The notes: generated from the letters alone by a model not told the origin. Positions 50,696 through 59,340 are shown, counted from the first letter of the stretch. The stretch: 64,000 bases of DNA from Pseudonocardia sp. EC080619-01 (GCF_001420995.1 NZ_CP012184.1:666501-730500), one strand, 5' to 3'. A program made the numbers and translations.

Positions 50696-52018
50696 ATGGT
50701 CTCGGCACGACCGCAGGCGGAGGTGCGGGCGGCGGTCCGCACCGCGACCGTCCGGCTGATCCCGCTGCTCGGGCTCGCCTACCTGCTCAACTACATCGAC
50801 CGCGTCAACGTCGGTTTCGCGGCCCTGACCATGAACGCCGACCTCGGGCTGTCCGCGGCCGCCTACGGCCTCGGCGCCGGGCTGTTCTTCATCGGGTACT
50901 TCTTCTTCGAGGTGCCCTCGAACGTCATCCTGCACCGGGTCGGCGCGCGGCTCTGGATCGCGCGGATCATGGTGACCTGGGGGATCGTCGCGTCGTCGAC
51001 GGCGTTCGTCCAGGGCGAGATCGGGTTCTACGTCGTCCGGGTGCTGCTCGGCATCGCCGAGGCGGGCTTCTTCCCGGGGATCATCCTCTACTTGACCTAC
51101 TGGTTCCCGAGGGTGGACCGGGCGCGGATCGTCGCACTGTTCTTCCTGGCCGTGCCGCTGTCCTCGGTCGTGGGCGGGCCGCTGTCGACCTGGCTGATCA
51201 CCGTCGGCGACGGCGCGCTCGGGTTCGACGCCGGGTGGCGGTTCATGTTCTTCGTCGAGGGCGTCCCCGCGGTGCTGCTGGGGATCGCGGTGCTGTGGCT
51301 GCTCCCCGACCGGCCGTCGTCGGCCCGCTGGTTGCCGGCCGGCCGGGCGGCGGCGCTGGAGGAGACGATCGCCGCCGAGGACGCCGCGGAGGCCGGTCAC
51401 GACCGCGGGATCGGCGCGGCGCTGCGCGACGTCCGGGTGATCGCGCTGTCCGCCGTCTACTTCGGGATCGTGTTCGGCCTCTACGTGCTGGCCTTCTTCC
51501 TGCCCCAGATCATCGCCGGGTTCGAGGAGCAGTTCGGTGCGGACTACTCGCTGATCGACATCGGGCTGATCACCGCGGTCCCGTACGCGATCGCGTCGGT
51601 GGCCATGGTGCTGTGGGCCCGGCACTCCGACCGCACCGGGGAGCGGGCGCTGCACGTGGCCGTTCCCGCGGCCGTCGGTGCCGTCGCCATCGCCGCGGCG
51701 CTGGCGATGCCCTCACCACTGCTGGTCATGGCGTGCGTGACGGTCTGCGCGATCGGCGTGTTCACCGCGATCCCGCCGTTCTGGTCGTTGCCGAACTCGT
51801 TCCTGACCGGTGTCGGCGCGGCCGCCGGGATCGGCCTCGTCAACTCGTTCGGGAACCTGTCCGGGTTCGTCGGGCCGTTCGTGACCGGCTGGCTGAAGGA
51901 CCTGACCGGTGACGCGCAGGCCGGGATGTGGGTGGTCGCGGCGATGATGCTGATGTCGGCGGGGATCACGCTCGCCTTCCGGCGGGCACCCGCCGGATCA
52001 TCAAGATCGACGAAATAG
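50696..52018 (+). CDS. MFS transporter of the anion:cation symporter (ACS) family
   Basis: A 440-aa carrier with 12 helices. LLNYIDRVNVGFAALTMNADLGLS and FFIGYFFFEVPSNVILHRVGARLWIARIMVTWG are diagnostic of the ACS branch (phthalate, tartrate, hydroxyphenylacetate, hexuronate permeases), and RVLLGIAEAGFFPGIILYLTYWFP is its helix-4/5 motif. It would import an organic anion with protons. The ATG has GGAGGGGG upstream. No catabolic enzymes for such an acid are adjacent, so the substrate is unknown. Confidence 0.9.
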   Translation: MVSARPQAEVRAAVRTATVRLIPLLGLAYLLNYIDRVNVGFAALTMNADLGLSAAAYGLGAGLFFIGYFFFEVPSNVILHRVGARLWIARIMVTWGIVASSTAFVQGEIGFYVVRVLLGIAEAGFFPGIILYLTYWFPRVDRARIVALFFLAVPLSSVVGGPLSTWLITVGDGALGFDAGWRFMFFVEGVPAVLLGIAVLWLLPDRPSSARWLPAGRAAALEETIAAEDAAEAGHDRGIGAALRDVRVIALSAVYFGIVFGLYVLAFFLPQIIAGFEEQFGADYSLIDIGLITAVPYAIASVAMVLWARHSDRTGERALHVAVPAAVGAVAIAAALAMPSPLLVMACVTVCAIGVFTAIPPFWSLPNSFLTGVGAAAGIGLVNSFGNLSGFVGPFVTGWLKDLTGDAQAGMWVVAAMMLMSAGITLAFRRAPAGSSRSTK

Positions 52019-52093
52019 CGATCATGTCACCCATTCGTGTGTCCATCATGGATGTGCCGGGCACGAGCGCCCGAACCACCACCGGGGGGCACC

Positions 52094-52234
52094 ATGGACA
52101 CCGCGACGATCATTCTCCTGCTGCTGGGAGGCGTGGGCGGCTTCTTCGTCGGACGCTGGACCACCGAGACACGGCGGGCGATGTTCGACCGGAGGAACGT
52201 GTGGGAGGGCCGCAGGCGCTACCGCGGCGAGTGA
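52094..52234 (+). CDS. small single-span membrane protein
   Basis: A 46-aa protein: MDTATIILLLLGGVGGFFVG forms one membrane helix, followed by a basic cytosolic tail (RWTTETRRAMFDRRNVWEGRRRYRGE). A GGGGGG run lies four bases before the ATG. It is too small for a confident family assignment, but the sharp helix/basic-tail layout and ribosome-binding site support a real gene. It ends four bases before the stop of the convergent membrane-protein gene. Confidence 0.5.
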   Translation: MDTATIILLLLGGVGGFFVGRWTTETRRAMFDRRNVWEGRRRYRGE

Positions 52235-52238
52235 GCCC

Positions 52239-52607
52239 TCAGTAGCCGATGGCGCTGGTGTACCCCGCGGCACCGACCCCGATCGCGACGGTCGTGATCG
52301 CCGGGGTCACCAGCGCGAACGGCCAGGACAGCCGGCGCTCGACGATCCGCAGCACGGTCATCGCGAGCCCGGCGATCACGGCCGCGACGGCGACGGCGAG
52401 CGACCCGGCCACCGACACCAACAGCCGGGACGAGCTGCAGGCCGGCGGCGGGCAGTAGTCGAGGAAGGCCACCAGGAACACCGCGCCGAACACGCCGAGG
52501 GCGATCAGCATCCCGGTGACGGTGAGGGCGATGCCGGAGAGCGCCACGTCCCACCCGATCACCGGCCCGCGGGCCGTGCCCGCGCGCGGGGACCCGGTCG
52601 GCACCAT
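52239..52607 (-). CDS. hypothetical membrane protein
   Basis: A 122-aa protein with three predicted membrane helices (VALSGIALTVTGMLIALGVFGAVFLVAFL, LLVSVAGSLAVAVAAVIAGLAM and a last one from FALVTPAITTVAIG). Two Cys in the first loop (DYCPPPACSSS) face outside and could form a disulfide. The start at 52607 has GGAG upstream; longer frames look non-coding. The family is not recognised. Confidence 0.65.
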   Translation of the reverse strand: MVPTGSPRAGTARGPVIGWDVALSGIALTVTGMLIALGVFGAVFLVAFLDYCPPPACSSSRLLVSVAGSLAVAVAAVIAGLAMTVLRIVERRLSWPFALVTPAITTVAIGVGAAGYTSAIGY

Positions 52608-52731
52608 GCTCCGAACGGTACTCGTATCCCCCGGAGCGGGACAGATCGGACATCGGACGACGCGACGACGGGGATCGCGTACGCCACGACACCGGAACGC
52701 CACCCCGAGACCGTCGATCGTGAAGCGGGTG

Positions 52732-53568
52732 TCACCTGCCGGTGACGGGGCGGGCGGTGCCGCCGCCCTGGCAGCGTGGGCACCAGAACAGGTTGCGCGC
52801 GCGGAACTCCCGGTGCGCGATCGGCGTCCCGCAGACCAGGCAGGGCCGGCCGGTGCGCCGGTAGGCGTAGACGACGCTCGCGCAGACCGCGCCCCGGTCG
52901 GCGGGTTCGAGCAGTGCCGGATCGTGCTCGGGCAGCAGGGTCTCGATCCGGCCGCGGCGCTCGCCCTCGCGCAGCATCGCGGAGAGGTCGTCCCAGAGCA
53001 GGCCGAACGAGTCGTCGTCCAGGTCGCGGGCGGGGGTCAGCGGATCGAGACCGGTGCGGAAGAGGGTCTCGGCGCGGAAGACGTTGCCGACGCCCGCGAT
53101 CACCGACTGGTCCATGAGCAGTGCGGCGAGCGGCGCGCGGGAGCGGGCGAACCGGTGCCGGACCCGGTCGGGGTCGGCGTCGTCGCGCAGCGGGTCCTCG
53201 CCGAGCCGGTCGTGCAGGGCCTTCACCGCGACGTCGTCGAGCAGCTCGCAGGCCGCCGGGCCGCGGAGATCGGCGTAGTGGGTCCCGCCGACGATCCGCA
53301 TCCGGACCTGGCCACGGGGCGGCGCCTCGGGCAGGCGCCGGTTCGCGAACCGGCCCCAGAGCCCGAGGTGGACGTGCACGACCGTGTCCGGTCCGTAGTA
53401 CTGGAACAGGTGCTTCCCGTGGGCCTCCACGGTCTCCAGGACCCGGCCGTCGACGACGTCCGCACCGGTGGTGAACCGGCCCTGCGGGCTGCTGACGGCG
53501 ACCTCCCGCCCGGCGTAGCGGCGTCGCTGCAGCCGGGCGAGCCGGTGCACGGTGTGTCCCTCGGGCAT
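52732..53568 (-). CDS. nei: Fpg/Nei family DNA glycosylase, endonuclease VIII type
   Basis: A 278-aa base-excision-repair enzyme that removes oxidised pyrimidines and nicks the abasic site. It opens MPEGHTVHRLAR: Pro2 is the catalytic nucleophile, Glu3 the acid, and Thr6 instead of the Fpg-type sequence marks the Nei branch. Lys52 in EAHGKHLF, the H2TH domain around DQSVIAGVGNVFRAE, and a C-terminal zinc finger C-x2-C-x16-C-x2-C (CLVCG to WCPRC) are all intact. The Arg of the finger is present. It is a stand-alone gene on the - strand, upstream of the DoxX gene only by position. Confidence 0.93.
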   Translation of the reverse strand: MPEGHTVHRLARLQRRRYAGREVAVSSPQGRFTTGADVVDGRVLETVEAHGKHLFQYYGPDTVVHVHLGLWGRFANRRLPEAPPRGQVRMRIVGGTHYADLRGPAACELLDDVAVKALHDRLGEDPLRDDADPDRVRHRFARSRAPLAALLMDQSVIAGVGNVFRAETLFRTGLDPLTPARDLDDDSFGLLWDDLSAMLREGERRGRIETLLPEHDPALLEPADRGAVCASVVYAYRRTGRPCLVCGTPIAHREFRARNLFWCPRCQGGGTARPVTGR

Positions 53569-53610
53569 GCCCCCAGCGTCTCCCGGGCGGCGGCTCGCCG
53601 CCCGGCGGGC

Positions 53611-54045
53611 TCAGGCGTCCACGGTGGCGCGGGTGCGCCGGCCGGCCAGCGCGCCGTCGACGGAGAACCGGCCGGGCCCGGCCGCGGCGAGGGCGAGCGT
53701 ACCGGCGGCGATCACGCCGACGAGCTCCCAGCCGCCGGCGTCGACGAACACCGTGGCTCCGAAGTGGGCGAACAGGAATGCCCCGGCCATCGCGACGAAC
53801 GCGGCCAGGCCGGCGACGGTCGTCGCGGCGCCGACGACGAGCAGCACGCCACCGAGCAACTCGACGAGCATCACGAACAGCGCGGAGACCGTCGGCAGCG
53901 GGATGCCCATGCCGGCGAAGCCGCCGGCCACGCCGCCGACGCCGTTGCCCAGCTTCTGCAGGCCGTGGGCGACGAGGACGACGCCGACGAGGAGCCGGGT
54001 GACGAGGAGGGCGAGGTCGGAGTACGGGGCGGGGAGCGGGCGCAC
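53611..54045 (-). CDS. DoxX family membrane protein
   Basis: A 144-aa protein with four membrane helices. The DoxX core is LLVTRLLVGVVLVAHGLQKLG followed by FAGMGIPLP and LVELLGGVLLVVGAATTVAGLAAFVAM. Members take part in quinone-linked or redox membrane functions, some with SodA in mycobacteria, but most are uncharacterised. GTG 54045 was chosen over GTG 54075 because AAGGGA lies eight bases upstream and because the TGAACGTTCA palindrome then falls in the leader, where an operator is expected. Confidence 0.85.
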   Translation of the reverse strand: MRPLPAPYSDLALLVTRLLVGVVLVAHGLQKLGNGVGGVAGGFAGMGIPLPTVSALFVMLVELLGGVLLVVGAATTVAGLAAFVAMAGAFLFAHFGATVFVDAGGWELVGVIAAGTLALAAAGPGRFSVDGALAGRRTRATVDA

Positions 54046-54064
54046 GGTGGATCCCTTCGACAGT

Positions 54065-54074
54065 TGAACGTTCA
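54065..54074. promoter_or_regulatory. TGAACGTTCA palindrome upstream of doxX-like gene
   Basis: A perfect 10-bp palindrome, 19 bp upstream of the chosen start. GAACGTTC cores are typical of TetR-family operators in actinobacteria. No TetR gene is adjacent, so the regulator would act from elsewhere. Confidence 0.35.
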
Positions 54075-54194
54075 CTCTTCGGCGCCACCGTAGCGGCCGG
54101 GTCCGTTCGGACGCTCGTCGTGCGGCCGGATGCGGAGGAGGTCACATCCCCGCCCGGGTTGCGGGGCGGCACGGTCCGGGGTGCGCTGATCGTC

Positions 54195-55411
54195 GTGCAC
54201 GCTCCCCACTCGACGCTGTCCCACCTGGAGTGCTCCCGGACCGGATCGCGGCACGACGCCGACACGGTCCAGGGCACCTCGCCCGACGGCGCCCCGCTGC
54301 TCGCCCGCTACGACCTGGAACGCGCGCGGGACCTGGTGACCCCGGCGGAGATCGCCGCCCGCCCGCCGGACCTCTGGCGCTACCACGAGGTGCTGCCCGT
54401 CCGGGACCCCGCGCACGTCGTGACGATGGGCGAGGGCATGACCCCGCTGCTCCCGCTCCCCGCGCCGGTGCCCGGCTCGGCCTGCCGCGGCTGCTCATGA
54501 AGGACGAGGGCCTGATCCCGACCGGCGCGTTCAAGGCGCGCGGGGCGGCCGTCGGCGTCTCCCGGGCCGCCGAGCTCGGCGTGCGCGGCATCGCGATGCC
54601 GACGAACGGCAACGCCGGTGCGGCCTGGGCCTGCTATGCGGCGCGGGCCGGGATCGACGCGCTGATCGCGATGCCCGTCGACGCTCCCGAGATCACCCGG
54701 CGCGAGTGCGTCGTCTCCGGCGCAGAGCTCTACCTGGTCGACGGCCTGATCGGCGACGCCGGCCGGCTGGTCGCCGACGCCGTGGGCCGTCGCGACGGCT
54801 ACCAGGACACCTCGACGCTGAAGGAGCCCTACCGGATCGAGGGCAAGAAGACGATGGGCTACGAGATCGCCGAACAGCTCGGCTGGCGCTGCCCGGACGT
54901 CCTCCTCTACCCCACCGGCGGCGGCGTCGGGATCATCGCGATCCACAAGGCCCTGCAGGAGATGCGGGAGCTGGGCTGGATCACCGGGCCGATGCCCCGG
55001 CTCGTCGCGGTGCAGGCCGAGGGGTGCGCCCCGATCGTCGACGCGTTCGACGCCGGGCTGCGCGAGTCGACCGCCCCCGCCGACCCGCGCACGGTCGCGT
55101 TCGGGATCACCGTCCCCAAGGCGCTCGGCGACTTCCTGGTGCTCGACGCCGTGTACGACACCGGCGGGACGGCCGTCGCCGTCTCCGACGACGAGCTGCT
55201 CGCCGCCGAGCACGCGCTCGCCCGCGACGAGGGCACCTGGATCTGCCCGGAGGGTGCCGCCTGCGTGGCGGCGGCCGGCCGGCTGCGCGAGTCGGGCTGG
55301 CTCGACGGCAGCGAGGAGGTCGTCGTCCTCAACACGGGCAGCGGGCTGATCTACCCGGAGACGGTGGCCGCCGAACCGCCGGTACTGGCGGTGGACGGAC
55401 GGATCCCGTGA
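54195..55411 (+). pseudogene. threonine synthase-like PLP enzyme, frameshifted
   Basis: Coding for a threonine synthase-family enzyme (O-phosphohomoserine to threonine) broken by one frameshift. The first part, from about 54195, reads TLSHLECSRTGSRHDADTVQ, LLARYDLE and TMGEGMTPLLPLP in one frame to a stop at 54498-54500. The rest reads on from there in the -1 frame: LPRLLMKDEGLIPTGAFKARGA with the PLP lysine in FKAR, PTNGNAGAAWA, and YPTGGGVGI. Adding one C to the CCCC run at 54458-54461 joins them into a normal protein of about 405 aa. This may be a sequencing or assembly error. The stop overlaps the next start (GTGA), so an intact original operon is likely. No thr pathway genes are near. 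Confidence 0.8.
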
Positions 55412-56982
55412 CGACGCCGGTGCGGGCACCCGGCCGGATCGTCCGGGGCATCGAGTGGGCCGGGAACAAGATCCCGCACCCGTTCTACCTGTTCTGGATC
55501 CTGCTGCTCCTCCTCGGGATCGGGTCCGCGGTGCTCGCCGCGACCGGAGCGACGGCGCAGCTGCCCGGCGCGCCGGAGGCCGAGCCGGTCCGCAACATCC
55601 TCTCGGTGACGGGCCTGCGGGAGCTGCTCACGACGATGGTCGACAACTTCGTCGGCTTCCCGCCGCTGGGCGTCGTGCTGACGGTGCTGTTCGGCGTCGG
55701 GATCTGCGAGCGCACCGGGTTGCTGCGGACGCTGGTCAACGCCGCGCTGGCGCGGGTACCGCGCCGGTGGATGCCCTACGCCGTCGTCTACCTGTGCGGG
55801 CAGGGGCACTTCATGGGCGACGCGGCCATGGTCGTCCTGCCACCGCTGGCCGCCCTGGCGTTCCGGTCGGTGGGACGGCACCCGGTCGCCGGTGCGCTCG
55901 GCGCGTTCGCGGCGACGGCGGTCGGCTACGGCTCCGGGGTGATCGTCGGGTCGCTCGACGCCAACCTCGCCGCGCTGACCGAGTCGGTCCTGCCGCCCGG
56001 GACACCACCGGACGTCGGGGTCTCGGTGCTGATGAACTACTGGATCCAGTTCGTCTCTGCGTTCGTGCTGCCCGGTGTGGTCGGGTGGATCCTGGTGCAC
56101 CGGGTGGAGCCCGGGCTGCCTGCGGTGGACCCGCCGTCGTCGGACGGGACGGGTTCGGACAGTGCCGACGCCGCGGACGTCACAGACGTCACGGACGCCG
56201 AGCCGGACACGACCGTCACGCCGCGGCAGCGGCGGGCGTTGCGGCTCGCCGGGGTCGCCCTCTCCGCGTGGGTGGGACTCGCGCTCGCCTCCTGGCTGGT
56301 GCCGGGCGCCCCGCTGCAGGGCGACGACGGCGCGCTGGTCGACTCCCCGTTCTTCGACGCGATCGTCCCCCTCATCATGATCAGCTTCCTGGTCGCGGGC
56401 GTCACCTACGGCGCGGCGGCCGGGGTGATCACGAGCCCGTCCGACGTGCCCGACCTCATGGCCGACGCGCTCAGGGGGATGCTCGGATTCGTCGTCATCG
56501 CGTTCTCGGCCGGGCAGTTCATCGCGATGTTCACCTGGAGCCGGGTCGGGACGTGGCTCGCCGTCGAGGGCTCCGCCGGGCTGCGGGCGATCGGGCTGAC
56601 CGGGTTCGGCGCGCTGCTGGTCGCGCTGGTGCTGTGCTCGCTGCTCGCGATGGTGGTGTTCTCCGGGTCGTCACTCTGGGCGGTGCTGGCGCCGGTGCTC
56701 GTGCCCGTGTTCGTCGGGCTGGGGATGCACCCCGCCGTCATCCAGGCCACCTACCGGATCGGCGACTCGATCACGAACCCGATCTCCCCGCTGAACCCCT
56801 ACCTCTACGTGCTGCAGCTGACCTGCCGCCGCTACGACCGGTCGTTCTCGCTGGGGATGGTGTTCTCCCGGATGGCGATGTTCGTGGTGCCCACCTTCGT
56901 GCTGTGGGTGGCGATCCTGGCGGCGTTCTATGCGCTGGGCGTCCCCCTGGGGCCCGGGACGACGATCATGATCGGAGGCTGA
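55408..56982 (+). CDS. AbgT family transporter
   Basis: A 524-aa membrane carrier of the AbgT family, whose members import p-aminobenzoyl-glutamate or export antimetabolites such as sulfonamides. The N-terminal RGIEWAGNKIPHPFYLFWIL is the family signature; GFPPLGVVLTVLFGVGICERTGL and the C-terminal IGDSITNPISPLNPYLYVLQ are also typical. About 12 hydrophobic segments are visible. An Asp/Ser-rich cytosolic loop at about residues 243-272 is unusual. The GTG start shares bases with the stop of the threonine synthase-like gene (GTGA), showing tight coupling between enzyme and transporter. Substrate unknown. Confidence 0.88.
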   Translation: MTTPVRAPGRIVRGIEWAGNKIPHPFYLFWILLLLLGIGSAVLAATGATAQLPGAPEAEPVRNILSVTGLRELLTTMVDNFVGFPPLGVVLTVLFGVGICERTGLLRTLVNAALARVPRRWMPYAVVYLCGQGHFMGDAAMVVLPPLAALAFRSVGRHPVAGALGAFAATAVGYGSGVIVGSLDANLAALTESVLPPGTPPDVGVSVLMNYWIQFVSAFVLPGVVGWILVHRVEPGLPAVDPPSSDGTGSDSADAADVTDVTDAEPDTTVTPRQRRALRLAGVALSAWVGLALASWLVPGAPLQGDDGALVDSPFFDAIVPLIMISFLVAGVTYGAAAGVITSPSDVPDLMADALRGMLGFVVIAFSAGQFIAMFTWSRVGTWLAVEGSAGLRAIGLTGFGALLVALVLCSLLAMVVFSGSSLWAVLAPVLVPVFVGLGMHPAVIQATYRIGDSITNPISPLNPYLYVLQLTCRRYDRSFSLGMVFSRMAMFVVPTFVLWVAILAAFYALGVPLGPGTTIMIGG

Positions 56983-57070
56983 CCGCGGCCGGCAGGCCGG
57001 GGACGACACGCTCCCGTGCGGTTCCGGGCACCCTGACCGGACCCGCTCACGGCCCCGTGCAGGCCGTCGC

Positions 57071-57120
57071 CGCACGCGTTCCGCCGCCGCCGCACGCGTT
57101 CCGTCGTCACCGCACGCGTC
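57071..57120. repeat. 20-bp tandem repeat, 2.5 copies
   Basis: CGCACGCGT recurs at 57071, 57091 and 57111, an exact 20-bp period, with neighbouring bases partly conserved. It lies between the AbgT gene and the following hypothetical gene. Confidence 0.6.
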
Positions 57121-57176
57121 GCACCGATGCCGACCCGTGACGCCCGCTGCCGTCGCGATCGTGCACCCTGTAGGTC

Positions 57177-57659
57177 GTGCCACGCCTGCGACCGTCCGCC
57201 GAGCCACCGCCCGCCCCGCTGTCGCGATACTGGAAGGGCTACGTGGCCGACTGCACCGAGCAGGTCGACCGCTTCCACCGGATCACCGCCGTGATCACCG
57301 CGATGCAGGTGCGCACCTGGCTGACCGAGATCGGGAAGCGACTGGACACCGAACTGGAGGCCGTCCAGCGGCTCGCCGCGGTCGGCGACTCGATCGAACC
57401 CGCGCGATTCCGGATCACCGAGCCGCCGGCGAGGCGGATCGCGAACCGGCTGAACAAGGCGAAGGCGTCGCTGAAGCAGTCGGTGGACCAGGCGGCCGAG
57501 ATCGCCGAGCAGGCGGTTCTGGACCCGACCCACGACGACGTCCGCGTCCACCTCAAGGTGCTCAACGAGCAGGTCGGACGCCTCGCGATCGCCGCGCCGC
57601 TGGAGGACGAGTCGGAGCCGCAGGGCCGGCGTCGCCGGTGGGGCCGCACGGCGTCCTGA
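57177..57659 (+). CDS. hypothetical helical protein
   Basis: A 160-aa cytosolic, mostly helical protein (QVDRFHRITAVITAMQVRTWLTEIG; ANRLNKAKASLKQSVDQAAEIAEQAVL) with no recognised domain and a basic C-terminus. It starts at a GTG without a clear ribosome-binding site. Its stop codon lies inside the first copy of a 15-bp tandem duplication (57650-57679), and the repeat block follows, so its 3' end may have been remodelled by repeat expansion. Function unknown. Confidence 0.6.
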   Translation: MPRLRPSAEPPPAPLSRYWKGYVADCTEQVDRFHRITAVITAMQVRTWLTEIGKRLDTELEAVQRLAAVGDSIEPARFRITEPPARRIANRLNKAKASLKQSVDQAAEIAEQAVLDPTHDDVRVHLKVLNEQVGRLAIAAPLEDESEPQGRRRRWGRTAS

Positions 57660-57679
57660 CGGGCGGCGTCCTGACGGGC
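57650..57679. repeat. 15-bp tandem duplication at a gene's 3' end
   Basis: GGCGTCCTGACGGGC occurs twice back to back (57650-57664 and 57665-57679). The first copy contains the stop codon of the 160-aa gene. Confidence 0.75.
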
Positions 57680-57719
57680 GCGCCGGGCCGACGGGCTCGG
57701 CGACCACGACGTGAAGCAT

Positions 57720-57806
57720 GTCCTGTCCGGCAGGACAGGGTCCGTCGCGTCCTGTCCGGCAGGACAGCGTCCGTCGCGTCCTGTCCGGCAGGACAGCGTC
57801 CGTCGC
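57720..57806. repeat. three 29-bp tandem repeats with a palindromic core
   Basis: Units 57720-57748, 57749-57777 and 57778-57806 are identical but for one base in the first. Each contains the inverted repeat CTGTCCGGCAGGACAG (6-4-6 arms; cores at 57723, 57752, 57781) followed by GTCCGTCGC. There are no spacers, so it is not a CRISPR array. It could act as iterated protein-binding sites or as serial hairpins after the upstream gene. Confidence 0.8.
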
Positions 57807-58047
57807 GAACCGTCCGGCTCGGCGCGGTCCGGCCCTGCAGCCGAACCGGTGCCGTCTCGACGGGACGTCGTCAGACTCGCGCGCAGGCAGAGCGACACCG
57901 TTCGTGGTGCGCCGGTCGGACCACCACCGCGCGGAGGGACGCACCGGGCCGCGGTCACGCCGTCGCTGACGGGAATGGTGCAACGCGGATCGCCACACCG
58001 GTATCTGCAGCTCAGCGCTGTTCGGCCGCGATCGGTTTACTAGCGAA

Positions 58048-58070
58048 TCGAACATATGGTCGAGTACGAT
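58048..58070 (+). promoter_or_regulatory. LexA-like SOS box and -10 of the DUF222/HNH gene
   Basis: TCGAACATATGGTCGA (58048-58063) matches the mycobacterial SOS box TCGAAC-N4-GTTCGA with one mismatch. Two bases later comes a -10 box TACGAT (58065-58070), itself seven bases before the ATG at 58078, so the message would be leaderless and LexA would cover the promoter spacer. Related 13E12-type genes of Mycobacterium tuberculosis are known LexA targets. Confidence 0.6.
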
Positions 58071-58077
58071 CGTCCAC

Positions 58078-59340
58078 ATGACCGCGGTCCAGGAACCTCC
58101 ACGCACCGGCCTCCCTGCCGGGGATCCGGGGTTCCCGCAGGTCGATCTGGCGCTGGTTCAGCTGGCGGTGGAGCAGGCCGCGCTCGACGACCTGTCCGGT
58201 GTGTCCGAGGCGGAGTTGATCGATCAGATCCAGCAGCTCGAATCCGTGCAGCACTCCTTGGCGGCGTTGCAGGCGACGCGGGTGCGGGCGTTCGCCCGGC
58301 TCCATGTCGAGAACGGCATCGCGGCCGGGCAGGTCGATCCGGATCGGTTGCAGCGCGGTGTGGTGGCGCAGGTCGGGTTGGCCTGTCGGGTGTCGCCGGC
58401 CGAGGCGCGGCGTCGGGTGAGTACGGCCCGGGATCTGCACGACGGTCTCGATCATGTTCGTGGGTTGTTCGGGGCCGGTGAGTTGAGCGCCGCGAAGGTG
58501 GCGGTGGTGGTGAGCGCGTGTTCGGGTCTGGACCGTGCTGAACGTGCCGCGGTGGATGTTCGTCTGGCTGCGCACGATCTGACCCGGCTCGGTCTGGGCC
58601 GGTTGCGGGATCTCGCTTGCCGCTACGCCGCCGAGGTCGCACCGGGGAAGTTCCTCGCCCGGGTCGAGTCCGCCCGTGCCGAGCGGCGGGTGACGTTGCG
58701 CCCGGCGCCGGATGCGATGACGTATCTGACCGCGTATCTGCCGGTGGAGCAGGGTGTGGCGTGTCTTGCCGCGCTGAACAAGGCGTTCACCGAGGTGTCG
58801 GTGAACCCGGCACCGTTGACCCGGACTCGTGGTCAGGTCATGGCCGATACCCTCGTCGAACGGGTCACCGGCCAGGCCGTGGCGACCGATGTGGGTGTCG
58901 AGGTCCAGGTCGTCGTCCCGGTCGAGGCACTGCTGGACCCGGACTCGCCGCTGCCGGCGGAGATCCCGGCCACGGTCCGGTCCCGGTCGACCTCCTGGCC
59001 ACGAGCGAGGGGAGGAAGACCCTGCGCCGCCTGATCACCTCCGACGGTGTCGTGATCGGCGGGGACTCCCGCCAGCGCACCTTCACCGGTCTCCTCGCCC
59101 GCCTGGTCCGAGCGCGCGCGGGGAATCGGTGTACCGAGCCGTACTGCGACGCCCCGGTGCGGCACGTCGACCACATCCACCGCGATGCCGACGGGGGAGC
59201 GACCGAGCTCGACAACGGCAGGTGTGTGCGAGTTCCACAACCACGTCCGCGAACAAGCCGGCTGGCGCGTCGCCCGCGGCCCCGACGGACAGGTCCGCAC
59301 CACCACCCCGACCGGACACACCTACCGTGCCCCCGGCTGA
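58078..59340 (+). pseudogene. DUF222/HNH endonuclease (13E12-type), frameshifted
   Basis: A 13E12-family gene: a DUF222 domain over about 300 residues (VEQAALDDLSGVSEAELI, FARLHVENGI, LSAAKVAVVVSAC) and a C-terminal HNH nuclease module RCTEPYCDAPVRHVDHIH with C-x4-C and the His-Asp-His set. The frame breaks twice. At CCC 58965-58967 one C appears missing before GHGPVPVDLLAT. At AGGT 59220-59223 two bases appear missing before CEFHNHVREQAGW, after which the original frame runs to TGA at 59338-59340. Repaired, it gives a normal protein of about 420 aa. Whether it is a true pseudogene or an assembly artefact is open. Confidence 0.82.

Larger units (their letters stand above)
57660..58077. other. 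418-bp gene-free region with repeats and the DUF222 promoter
   Basis: No credible gene is seen. The region contains the end of the 15-bp duplication, the 3 x 29-bp palindromic array (57720-57806) and, at its right end, the promoter and LexA-like box of the DUF222/HNH gene, all listed separately. Short open frames through the array translate the repeat and look like artefacts. Confidence 0.55.

Noticed and set aside
57720..57806. 29-bp repeats as a CRISPR array
   Set aside because: The units are directly adjacent with no unique spacers, there are only three, and no cas gene is in the window.
57711..58043. A 110-codon frame through the 29-bp repeats
   Set aside because: Its N-terminal half is just the translated repeat, it overlaps the promoter region of the DUF222 gene, and it has no ribosome-binding site.
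54458..59223. Programmed ribosomal frameshifting in the threonine synthase-like and DUF222/HNH genes
   Set aside because: No slippery heptamer with a downstream pseudoknot is apparent, neither family is known to use frameshifting, and the breaks coincide with C or G runs where base loss is likely.
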